From NCBI GenBank assembly GCA_018828205.1, contig JAHJWA010000154.1, positions 1-6,349 on the forward strand: a DNA stretch of 6,349 bases. Reading direction: 5' to 3'. Of the stretch, positions 1-5,978 are shown one piece after another; position 1 is the first letter of the stretch, and each line of letters begins with the position of its first letter. The notes beneath the pieces are model-generated. The model ran no database searches. It saw only the letters and a program-made list of their open reading frames with translations, and was not told where the DNA came from. A program made the translations under genes and the position numbers. The stretch is from Alphaproteobacteria bacterium. GTDB lineage: Bacteria; Pseudomonadota; Alphaproteobacteria; Sphingomonadales; Sphingomonadaceae.

Positions 1-1013
1 CCCTTGAGCACGGCGAGCACCTGCGGCGCGAAGGCCTCGTTCAATTCGACCAGCCCGATATCGTCCCAGCCCATCCCGGTGCGCGCGAACAGCCGCTCGA
101 CCGCGGGGACCGGGCCGATGCCCATCCGGCTCGGGTCGCAGCCCGCTGCGCTCCAGCTGTGGAACCACAGAATGGGTTCGAGCCCGAGCTCCGCGACCTT
201 GTCCTCGGCGACGACCAGACAGGCGGCGGCCGCGTCGTTCTGCTGGCTGGCGTTGCCCGCGGTGACGATCGCCGCCGGGTCGCGCTGACCGTCGATGGCG
301 CGCAAGGCGCCCAGCGATTCCCTGTCCGCATCGGCGCGGAAGCCCTCGTCCTTCGCGAACACCAGCGGATCGCCGCGGCGCTGCGGGATCTCGACCGGAA
401 CCAGCTGTTCGTCGAACCGACCCGCTTCCCAAGCGGCGGCGGCGTTGCGGTGCGAGCGGACCGCGAACTCATCCGCCGCCTCGCGCGAAATGTCGTAATC
501 CTTGGCGAGGTTCTCGGCGGTCTCAATCATCCCGCTGATCACCCCGAAGCGCTCGATCGGCTGACTCATCAACCGTCCGCGGGTCAGCCGGTCCCACAGC
601 TCCATATCGCCCATTCGAGCACCATGTCGCGCCCTGGTGGTGTAGTGTTCGACATTCGACATGCTCTCGACCCCGCCGGCGAGCACGCAATCGGCCACCC
701 CGGTCTGGACCATCATCGCCGCGGTCGCGACCGCCTGCAGCCCCGAACCGCAGCGCCGGTCGAGCTGGAAGCCGGGGACCTCGATCGGCATGCCCGCTGC
801 GAGCCAGCTCCAGCGCCCGATCGCGGGCGCCTCGCCGCTGCCATAGCCCTGACTGAAGACCACATCGTCGACGCGCGCAGGATCGATCCCGCTGCGCTCG
901 ACCAGCGCCTTGATGATCACCGCGCCCAAAGCGCCCGCCTCGAGCGGGGCGAGCGTGCCGAGGAACTTGCCCACCGGGGTGCGCAGCGGCTTGCAGATGG
1001 CGACTTTTCTCAT
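1..1013 (-). CDS. Thiolase (acetyl-CoA C-acyltransferase), C-terminus cut by window edge
   Basis: Thiolase-family enzyme, which cleaves a 3-ketoacyl-CoA with CoA (beta-oxidation direction) or condenses two acyl-CoAs. The ATG at 1013 opens a frame of 337 codons that runs off the left edge without a stop. The N-terminus MRKVAICKPLRTPVGKF is typical of the family. The nucleophilic cysteine is Cys88 in DRRCGSGLQA, followed by the AGGVESMSN segment. The NEAFA motif is at residues 325-329. Family members are about 390-400 aa, so roughly 55-65 residues are missing, including the GHP histidine and the second catalytic cysteine (CxGG), which therefore cannot be checked. It starts 11 nt after the CoA-transferase stop, with only a weak ribosome-binding site, consistent with coupled translation as the last visible gene of a minus-strand operon. 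Degradative (FadA-like) and biosynthetic (PhaA-like) roles cannot be separated from sequence alone; the acyl-CoA dehydrogenase upstream favours degradation. Confidence 0.95.
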   Translation of the reverse strand, partial: MRKVAICKPLRTPVGKFLGTLAPLEAGALGAVIIKALVERSGIDPARVDDVVFSQGYGSGEAPAIGRWSWLAAGMPIEVPGFQLDRRCGSGLQAVATAAMMVQTGVADCVLAGGVESMSNVEHYTTRARHGARMGDMELWDRLTRGRLMSQPIERFGVISGMIETAENLAKDYDISREAADEFAVRSHRNAAAAWEAGRFDEQLVPVEIPQRRGDPLVFAKDEGFRADADRESLGALRAIDGQRDPAAIVTAGNASQQNDAAAACLVVAEDKVAELGLEPILWFHSWSAAGCDPSRMGIGPVPAVERLFARTGMGWDDIGLVELNEAFAPQVLAVLK

Positions 1014-1024
1014 GGCAGGGCTTT

Positions 1025-2260
1025 CTATTTGTCGGAAAGGCGGGCGATGTCGCGGTCGACCAGATCGCCGATCGCGCCCGAGGACAGGCCGAGCCGCTCG
1101 GCCAGCACCTGTTCGGTGTGCTCGCCGAGGAAGGGCGCCGGAGCAGGTTCGCCCGCGTCCTGGCCGGGCAGGTTGGCGAAGCTGCGCGGCGCGGGATAGG
1201 CGAAGCCGCTGGGGTTGGCGCTGGTCTCGGCGAACAGTGGATTGTCCGCCACCAGCACCGGGTCGTTCGCCGCTTCGTAGGCGGTGCGGTAGCGTTCGAA
1301 GGTGGTTCCTTCGGCGGCCATGCGGGTTTCGAGCTGGGCATAGTCGAGGGTGTCGGCGACCGACTGGAACAGCTCGAACAGCGCCTGGCGGTGTTCGAAG
1401 CGCGGACGGTCGCCATCGGCGAAGCGGACACCTAGGCGCTGTTCGAGGGTGGCGATCGGCGCCTCGATATCGAAGGCGCGGATGAGCCCGTCCCACTGCT
1501 TGGCGGTCAGCGCAGCGACCATGAAGCGCACCCCGTCACGGCTGCGGAAATCGCGCCCGAAGGCGCCCCATATCGCGTTGCCGAGCCGCTCGCGGTCACC
1601 GCCGCGGTAGAGCATTTCCGCCATCGCGCCCGAATTGGCCAGCGTCCCGATCGCGACATCGCCCAGGGGCACGCGCAACTCGCTACCCTGGCCGGTGGCG
1701 TCGCGGTGGCGCAGCGCGGCGAGCAGCGCGAAGGCGCAATAGGCGCCGGTGATGAAATCCCAGGCGGGCAGCACCTGGTTGACCGGCGGGGCGCTGGCCT
1801 GGTCCCAGTCCTCGGGCCCGCACATCAGCGGGTAGCCGCTCGCGGCGTTGACGGTGAAATCCATCGCCTGGCGTCCGTCGTGCCAGCCCATGATCCGCAC
1901 GCTGACCAGCTCCGGCGCGCTCTCGGGCCGCGCCTCGCTGATCGCGGCGTGTCCAAGGAAGCTCTTCTCGGGCAGGTTGGTGATGAGGTTGCCGGTCGAG
2001 GCCGCCAGCGCCACCAGCAGTTCGCGCCCTTCCTCGCTGCGCAGGTCCAGCGCGACCGATTTCTTCGCCCGGTTGAGGTTCTCCCAGCTGAGCGAGCGGC
2101 CCTCCTTCGTCAGCATGTAGCGGTCGTAATCGAGCCCGCCCGCCTTGTGGTCGACGCGGATCACCTCCGCGCCCATCTGTGCGCAATAGAGCCCGGCGGT
2201 GGGCGAGGCGACGAAGCTCGAGGCTTCGACGATGGAGAGTCCCTCGAGGAGTTTGTACAC
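1025..2260 (-). CDS. CaiB/BaiF family class III CoA-transferase, Mct-like (2-methylfumaryl-CoA isomerase type)
   Basis: A 411-aa protein of the class III CoA-transferase family, whose members move CoA between carboxylic acids, or within one molecule, through an aspartyl-CoA thioester. The N-terminal Rossmann-type stretch GAEVIRVDHKAGG (residues 30-42) and Asp168 in the motif LPAWDFITGAY match the fold and the usual catalytic aspartate position (about 169 in the family). The motifs VVE/IVE near the start, GGLDY, LPAWD, GAFGRDF and LGEHT, and the overall length, resemble what I recall of Chloroflexus Mct, which carries out an intramolecular CoA shift on mesaconyl-CoA. That specific assignment is from memory and remains tentative. 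The start is GTG at 2260, two bases after the TAG of the acyl-CoA dehydrogenase. It places the first family motif at the expected distance, and the open frame further upstream reads only out-of-frame dehydrogenase sequence. The 2-nt gap suggests translational coupling. The substrate is unknown. Confidence 0.93.
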   Translation of the reverse strand: MYKLLEGLSIVEASSFVASPTAGLYCAQMGAEVIRVDHKAGGLDYDRYMLTKEGRSLSWENLNRAKKSVALDLRSEEGRELLVALAASTGNLITNLPEKSFLGHAAISEARPESAPELVSVRIMGWHDGRQAMDFTVNAASGYPLMCGPEDWDQASAPPVNQVLPAWDFITGAYCAFALLAALRHRDATGQGSELRVPLGDVAIGTLANSGAMAEMLYRGGDRERLGNAIWGAFGRDFRSRDGVRFMVAALTAKQWDGLIRAFDIEAPIATLEQRLGVRFADGDRPRFEHRQALFELFQSVADTLDYAQLETRMAAEGTTFERYRTAYEAANDPVLVADNPLFAETSANPSGFAYPAPRSFANLPGQDAGEPAPAPFLGEHTEQVLAERLGLSSGAIGDLVDRDIARLSDK

Positions 2261-2262
2261 GC

Positions 2263-3447
2263 CTAGCGCTCGATCCCGGCGGCGAAGTCGCGCAGCATGT
2301 GCTTGGCGATCTGCAGCTGGAGAATCTGCGTGGTGCCCTCGTAGATGCGATAGATCCGGGCATCGCGGAAGAACCGCTCGGCGTCGTATTCGGCCAGATA
2401 GCCCGCGCCGCCGTAGATCTGCACCACCCGGTCGACCACCCTTCCGCACATCTCGCTGGCGAAGACCTTGAAGGCGGCGGCCTTGCGGATCACGTTCTCG
2501 CCGCGGTCGGCGCGCGCGGTGACATCGCTCATCATGCATTCGGCGGCGTAGATCTCGGTCTCGCTCTCGGCGAGCATCTGCTGGATCAGCTGGAAATTGG
2601 CGATCGGCTCGCCGAAGGCCTTGCGCTCGGTGGCGTATTTGAGCGCCGAGTCGAGTGCTCGCCGGGCGTAGCCGGTCGAGGCGGCGCCGACCGAGATGCG
2701 GCCGTTGTCGAGGCTCATCATCGCGAAGCGGAAGCCCTGGCCGGTCTCGCCGCCGAGCAGCGCGTCGCCGGGCACATGGACATCGTCCATCATGATGTCG
2801 GCGATATGGCTGCCCGCCTGGCCCATCTTCTTGTCGGGGCTGCCGACCGACATGCCGGGCGTGTCCATCGGCACGATGAAGGCGCTGACATGCGCGTTCT
2901 TGGGCAATGCGTCCTTCTCGGTGCGCGCCATGATCAGCGCGACATCGGCGTGCGGGGCGTTGGTGATGTAGCGCTTGGAGCCATTCAGGATCCAGCCATT
3001 GCCCTCGGGATCGGGCCGGGCCGTGGTCTGCATGGCGGCGCTGTCGCTGCCCGAGCCTGGCTCGGTCAGCCCGAAACAGGCGATCTTGCCCTCGGCGAGC
3101 TGCGGCCACCATTCGGCCTGCTGCGCCGCGGTGCCGCCATTCTTGAGCGCGGAGTTGAACATCCCGATGTTGATCGAGAAGATCGAGCGATAGGCGGGCG
3201 CGGCGTAGCTCATCGCCTTGACTGTGCGCGCGTATTGCGTGGTGTTGAGCCCTGCGCCGCCGTGATCCTCGGGAATCGAGAGCCCGAACAGCCCCATGTC
3301 CTTCATCTCGGTAAGGATATCGTCGGGGATGCGATCGTTCTCGATCATCTCGCGCTCGGCGGGGATCAAGCGTTCGCGGACATAGCGTTCGAGCTGGTCG
3401 TGGAACTGTTCGAAGGTCTCCGGATCCATTCCGGGGTTCATGGTCAT
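2263..3447 (-). CDS. Acyl-CoA dehydrogenase (FAD-dependent)
   Basis: A 394-aa flavoprotein of normal family length. It oxidises an acyl-CoA to the trans-2-enoyl-CoA and passes electrons to electron-transfer flavoprotein. The N-terminal helical domain covers about residues 10-120 and includes GLSIPEDHGGAGL (55-67). The first family signature GLTEPGSGSDSAA is at 126-138, followed by the beta-domain with GWILNGSKRYITNA (151-164). The C-terminal helical domain has QIYGGAGY and then RIYEGTTQI, with Glu370 in the position of the usual catalytic base. ATG 3447 is preferred over ATG 3441 because an AGAGGG ribosome-binding site lies 7 nt before it and because its ATGA overlaps the stop of the upstream lipoprotein gene. 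Neighbours are a CoA-transferase and a thiolase, so it probably acts on a CoA ester in a short catabolic route. Chain length and branching of the substrate cannot be read from the sequence. Confidence 0.97.
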   Translation of the reverse strand: MTMNPGMDPETFEQFHDQLERYVRERLIPAEREMIENDRIPDDILTEMKDMGLFGLSIPEDHGGAGLNTTQYARTVKAMSYAAPAYRSIFSINIGMFNSALKNGGTAAQQAEWWPQLAEGKIACFGLTEPGSGSDSAAMQTTARPDPEGNGWILNGSKRYITNAPHADVALIMARTEKDALPKNAHVSAFIVPMDTPGMSVGSPDKKMGQAGSHIADIMMDDVHVPGDALLGGETGQGFRFAMMSLDNGRISVGAASTGYARRALDSALKYATERKAFGEPIANFQLIQQMLAESETEIYAAECMMSDVTARADRGENVIRKAAAFKVFASEMCGRVVDRVVQIYGGAGYLAEYDAERFFRDARIYRIYEGTTQILQLQIAKHMLRDFAAGIER

Positions 3448-3692
3448 TCGGTTTCCCTCTCGAGTTCAGGTGTTTGTGCCGGCTCGGCGACGGGCTCGGC
3501 AGGAGCCGCCGCGGGTTGTTGCGTGAGCACCTCGGCCGGGGTCTGGCGCTGGTCGATCATCGCGGCGGCTTCGTCGAGCGCGCGCGCCTCGCCCACGGTC
3601 ACGCCGCCCGGGCCCGGATCGTTGTCCGAGGGACCGCAGGCGGTCAGCGCCAGCGAAAATGCCAGCACGGAGAGCAGGCAAGGCGCGCGCAT
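3444..3692 (-). CDS. Small predicted lipoprotein (82 aa), hypothetical
   Basis: No function recognised. The protein has a lipoprotein signal peptide: a short N-terminus with Arg2, a hydrophobic stretch at residues 5-16, and the lipobox LTAC with the lipidated Cys at 19. The mature part is about 64 residues. It starts GPSDNDPGPGG, continues with a likely helix VTVGEARALDEAAAMID (about 31-47), and ends in a Pro/Ala/Glu-rich tail typical of a flexible linker. Asp/Gly/Pro at the positions after Cys19 do not clearly decide inner versus outer membrane retention. The ATG is 4 nt after the stop of the preceding lipoprotein gene, with only a weak ribosome-binding site, and the TGA overlaps the dehydrogenase ATG (ATGA). 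This position makes it a genuine operon member. I have an impression that the helix segment recurs in small sphingomonad proteins, but I cannot verify that here. Confidence 0.82.
   Translation of the reverse strand: MRAPCLLSVLAFSLALTACGPSDNDPGPGGVTVGEARALDEAAAMIDQRQTPAEVLTQQPAAAPAEPVAEPAQTPELERETE
3455..3460 (-). promoter_or_regulatory. Ribosome-binding site of the acyl-CoA dehydrogenase gene
   Basis: AGAGGG on the minus strand, 7 nt before ATG 3447. It lies inside the last codons of the 82-aa lipoprotein gene and is one of the two better Shine-Dalgarno matches in the operon. It decides the start at 3447 rather than the second ATG at 3441 and suggests that the dehydrogenase is initiated strongly as well as being coupled by the ATGA overlap. 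Confidence 0.6.
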
Positions 3693-3696
3693 GCGC

Positions 3697-3999
3697 TTAT
3701 TCTTCGATCATCGCATCGGCAGCAGCGGCGGCATTGGCGGCGGCGTTCTCGCTCGCTTCCTCGATTTCCTGCTCCTGGGCGACGGCGGCGGGCGCGGTGG
3801 TGGTCGCCGGCGCGCTCTCGATCGAATTGGCCTGCGGATCCATGACCGGCGCATCGTCAACGCCTTCGAGCGCCTCGTTGGCGGGCATTTCGACGGTGTC
3901 GGCTTCGGCTTCCATCGAAGCGTCGTCGGTGTCGCCGCAGGCGGCGAGGGTCAGCGTGGCGAGCGCGGCAGCGCCCACGAGGGCTAGGCGGGTCTTCAT
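3697..3999 (-). CDS. Small, very acidic predicted lipoprotein (100 aa), hypothetical
   Basis: No function recognised. It is the first gene of the minus-strand operon. The signal peptide has Lys2 and Arg4, a hydrophobic core at about residues 5-18, and the lipobox LAAC with lipidated Cys21. The mature 80 residues contain 21 Asp/Glu and no Lys, Arg or His, and none of the aromatic residues Phe, Tyr or Trp. It begins GDTDDAS, passes through a Thr/Ala/Pro linker, and ends in an Ala/Glu/Asn-rich, probably helical segment (about 74-100). Asp22 is absent (residue 22 is Gly, residue 23 is Asp), so inner-membrane retention by the classic +2 rule is not indicated. The start at ATG 3999 is supported by GGAGA 6 nt upstream; the earlier ATG at 4004 stops after two codons. 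The composition suggests a disordered periplasmic anchor or a metal- or polycation-binding tail, but this is inference only. Confidence 0.82.
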   Translation of the reverse strand: MKTRLALVGAAALATLTLAACGDTDDASMEAEADTVEMPANEALEGVDDAPVMDPQANSIESAPATTTAPAAVAQEQEIEEASENAAANAAAAADAMIEE

Positions 4000-4005
4000 G
4001 GCATG

Positions 4006-4010
4006 TCTCC
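4006..4010 (-). promoter_or_regulatory. Ribosome-binding site of the acidic lipoprotein gene
   Basis: GGAGA on the minus strand, 6 nt before ATG 3999. It sits between the 4020-4040 hairpin and the start codon. It is too close (1 nt) to the alternative ATG at 4004, which therefore is unlikely to be used productively. Confidence 0.6.
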
Positions 4011-4019
4011 AGTCGATCG

Positions 4020-4040
4020 GGCGCGGCGGGATGCCGCGCC
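4020..4040. repeat. Perfect 8-bp inverted repeat in the lipoprotein operon leader
   Basis: GGCGCGGC (4020-4027) and GCCGCGCC (4033-4040) are exact reverse complements separated by a 5-nt loop. There is no T-run on either side, so it does not look like an intrinsic terminator. It ends 10 nt before the GGAGA of the acidic lipoprotein gene and so would form a GC-rich stem in that gene's 5' leader if transcription starts upstream of it. It could also be a protein-binding palindrome or a chance feature of GC-rich DNA. Confidence 0.5.
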
Positions 4041-4077
4041 GTGGCTGTGGAAGGGTGTTAATCGGTCCTGGGGGGCT

Positions 4078-4121
4078 GGGCCAAGGGGAAAATCTTTCCT
4101 GCCGCCTTTCCCTTTGGGCCC
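4078..4121 (+). promoter_or_regulatory. Imperfect long stem-loop upstream of recQ, possible leader structure
   Basis: The left arm at 4078-4091 pairs with the right arm at 4107-4121: 14 pairs including one G-U wobble (4085/4113) and one bulged G (4118), with a 15-nt loop. The wobble is tolerated only in plus-strand RNA and becomes a C-A mismatch on the other strand, which favours a role in a recQ transcript. A shorter hairpin, GGAAA (4087-4091) with TTTCC (4095-4099), uses the same left-arm bases, so the two structures exclude each other. The stem ends 22 nt before the recQ ATG. No T-run follows it. No convincing -35/-10 pair was found in 4000-4143, so whether it is transcribed is unknown. 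Confidence 0.4.
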
Positions 4122-4143
4122 CGCCTCTGGCACAGGCCCGGCG

Positions 4144-5925
4144 ATGCAGACCACCGCCCCTTCACTCGACGCCGCGCGCGGCCAATTGCGCGAGACCTTT
4201 GGCTTCGACCAGTTCCGCGGTCGCCAGGGCGAGGTGGTCGAACGGGTGCTCGCGGGTCAGAGCACGCTGGCGGTGATGCCGACCGGCGCGGGCAAGTCGC
4301 TGACCTATCAATTGCCCGCGGTGATGCTGGAGGGCACCTGTCTGGTCATCAGCCCGCTGATCGCGTTGATGCACGACCAGCTGCGCTCGGCGCGCGCCAA
4401 TGGGATCCGCGCCGCCACGCTGACCAGCGCCGATGCCGACTGGCGCGAAACCATCGATGCCTTCCGCGCCGGAGCGCTCGACCTGCTCTATGTCGCACCC
4501 GAACGCGCCAGCCAGCCGCAGTTCCGCGACATGCTCCAGGCCGCGCCGCTGACGCTGTTCGCCATCGACGAGGCGCATTGCGTCAGCGAATGGGGCCACG
4601 ATTTCCGCCCCGACTACCGCCAGCTGCGCCCGCTGATGGATGCCTTCCCGCAAGTTCCGCGGCTCGCGCTGACCGCCACCGCCGACCGCCAGACGCGCGA
4701 CGATGTCCTCGCGCAGCTCGGCATCCCGGCCGACGGACTGGTGCTGGCGGGGTTCGACCGGCCCAACATCCGCTACACGATCGGGCACCGCGACAACCCC
4801 GTGCGGCAGCTCACGCAGGTCATGGCCGATCATCCGGGGCCGGGGATCGTCTACGTGCCCACGCGGCGCAAGACCGAGGAACTGGCGGACAAGCTGGCGG
4901 CGGCGACCGGGCGGCCGGTGCGGCCCTATCACGCCGGGCTCGAGCCCGAGCGCCGCGCCGCCAACCAGGCCGCCTTCGTGGCCAGCGAGGATATGGTCAT
5001 CGTCGCCACGGTCGCCTTCGGGATGGGGATCGACAAGCCCGACGTCCGCTTCGTCGCGCATGTCGGCATCCCCAAATCGATCGAGGGCTATTATCAGGAG
5101 ACGGGGCGCGCGGGACGCGACGGCGATCCGGCGCTGGCTACGATGCTGTGGGGTGCGGGCGATTTCGCCACCGCGCGCGCGCGGCTCGAGGAAGTGCCGC
5201 AGGACCGCCGCAATGCCGAGCGAGCGCGGCTCGATTCGCTTGCAGCGCTGGTCGAGACGCCGGGCTGCCGGCGCGCGCTGCTGCTGCGGCATTTCGGCGA
5301 GGATCCGCCCGCGCAATGCGGCAATTGCGACAATTGCCTCTCGCCGCCGGGCGTTACCGATGTCACCGAACTGGCGCGCAAGCTGCTCAGCGCCGCCTAT
5401 CGCACCGGGCAGAGCTTCGGCTTCGGCCATCTGCAGAAAGTGCTGACCGGCTCGGCGGACGAGCGGGTGCGCCAGCGTGGGCATGATACGCTCTCGGTGT
5501 TCGGGATCGTTGGCTCGGACGAAGCGCCGCTGCTGCAGCCGCTGTCGCGAGCGCTGCAGGCGCGCGGCGCACTGGTTTCGACCGAGCACGGCGGACTGGC
5601 GCTGGGCGGCGATGCCATGGCGATCCTCAAGGGCGAGCAGCCGGTGGCGATCGTGGTCCCTCCCAAGCGCACCCGGGGACGGCGCGGGGACGCCACCCCC
5701 AACCCGGTCGGCGATCCGCTGTTCGAGGCGCTCAGGGCCCTCCGCAAGGAACTGGCCGACGAGGCGCAGGTGCCGCCCTATGTCGTCTTCCACGACGCCA
5801 CCCTGCGCGCCATGGCAGAGGCGCGCCCGCGCAGCCTTTCGGCGCTCTCGCGCATCCCGGGGGTGGGGGCCAAGAAGCTCGAAGCCTACGGCGCGCGGTT
5901 TTTAAAGGTACTGGGCGAGAACTAA
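4144..5925 (+). CDS. recQ: ATP-dependent DNA helicase RecQ
   Basis: A complete 593-aa 3'-5' DNA helicase acting in recombination and repair of stalled forks. Domains in order: motif 0 with Gln28 in FRGRQGEV; Walker A PTGAGKS (46-52, Lys51); DEAH box (142-145) followed by the RecQ aromatic-rich loop CVSEWGHDFRPDY (146-158); motif III LTATAD (176-181); motif V FGMGIDKPD (292-300); motif VI QETGRAGRDG (318-327, Arg322 and Arg325). The zinc site is Cys375, Cys392, Cys395 and Cys398. The RQC winged helix covers about 400-510, with RTGQSFGFGHL. A single HRDC domain spans about 524-590, with the helix-hairpin-helix-like RIPGVGAKKLEAYG. All key residues are intact. ATG 4144 is chosen over the in-frame ATG at 4003 because family homology begins right after it and a modest AGG lies 7 nt upstream; the extra 47 codons would be non-homologous and would antisense-overlap the lipoprotein leader. 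The gene stands alone, divergent from the lipoprotein operon. Confidence 0.98.
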   Translation: MQTTAPSLDAARGQLRETFGFDQFRGRQGEVVERVLAGQSTLAVMPTGAGKSLTYQLPAVMLEGTCLVISPLIALMHDQLRSARANGIRAATLTSADADWRETIDAFRAGALDLLYVAPERASQPQFRDMLQAAPLTLFAIDEAHCVSEWGHDFRPDYRQLRPLMDAFPQVPRLALTATADRQTRDDVLAQLGIPADGLVLAGFDRPNIRYTIGHRDNPVRQLTQVMADHPGPGIVYVPTRRKTEELADKLAAATGRPVRPYHAGLEPERRAANQAAFVASEDMVIVATVAFGMGIDKPDVRFVAHVGIPKSIEGYYQETGRAGRDGDPALATMLWGAGDFATARARLEEVPQDRRNAERARLDSLAALVETPGCRRALLLRHFGEDPPAQCGNCDNCLSPPGVTDVTELARKLLSAAYRTGQSFGFGHLQKVLTGSADERVRQRGHDTLSVFGIVGSDEAPLLQPLSRALQARGALVSTEHGGLALGGDAMAILKGEQPVAIVVPPKRTRGRRGDATPNPVGDPLFEALRALRKELADEAQVPPYVVFHDATLRAMAEARPRSLSALSRIPGVGAKKLEAYGARFLKVLGEN

Positions 5926-5940
5926 CTTATAGCAAGAGCG

Positions 5941-5969
5941 TTATCGACCAGGTAACCATTGTCGGATAA
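5941..5969. repeat. Imperfect inverted repeat between recQ and the next gene
   Basis: TTATCGAC (5941-5948) pairs with GTCGGATAA (5961-5969), eight pairs with one bulged G. The 12-nt loop contains the small palindrome GGTAACC. It lies in the 53-bp gap after the recQ stop. No T-run follows, so it is a poor intrinsic terminator. It may be an operator or leader element of the downstream gene, or chance. It is noticeably more AT-rich than its surroundings, as a promoter or operator region would be. Confidence 0.3.
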
Positions 5970-5978
5970 GTTCATGCC

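Noticed and set aside
159..1199. Plus-strand open frame of 346 codons opposite the thiolase
   Set aside because: Antisense to a well-supported thiolase with catalytic motifs; no family resemblance in the translation.
1025..3112. Long minus-strand frame suggesting a 695-aa fusion upstream of the CoA-transferase
   Set aside because: The first ~284 codons are out-of-frame acyl-CoA dehydrogenase sequence. CoA-transferase homology begins at the GTG at 2260, right after the dehydrogenase stop.
2179..3987. Plus-strand open frame of 602 codons antisense to the dehydrogenase and lipoprotein genes
   Set aside because: It lies opposite genes with clear family motifs and start signals, its translation is low-complexity Gly/Ala/Arg-rich with no recognisable domain, and such frames are expected in GC-rich DNA.
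4003..4143. N-terminal extension of RecQ from ATG 4003
   Set aside because: The added 47 residues have no RecQ similarity and cover the leader of the divergent gene; ATG 4144 fits the family N-terminus.
4000..4143. Sigma70-type promoter for the lipoprotein operon (TTGGCC with GATTAA, minus strand)
   Set aside because: Only about 3 of 6 matches in the -10 box and a 15-nt spacer; not good enough to call although some promoter must be here.
4162..5793. Minus-strand open frame of 543 codons antisense to recQ
   Set aside because: Shadow of the intact recQ gene; Arg/Gln/His-rich translation with no motif and no ribosome-binding site of note.
5897..5933. Promoter for the beta-helix gene using TATAGC at 5928 as -10
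   Set aside because: No -35-like hexamer at a suitable distance inside the end of recQ.
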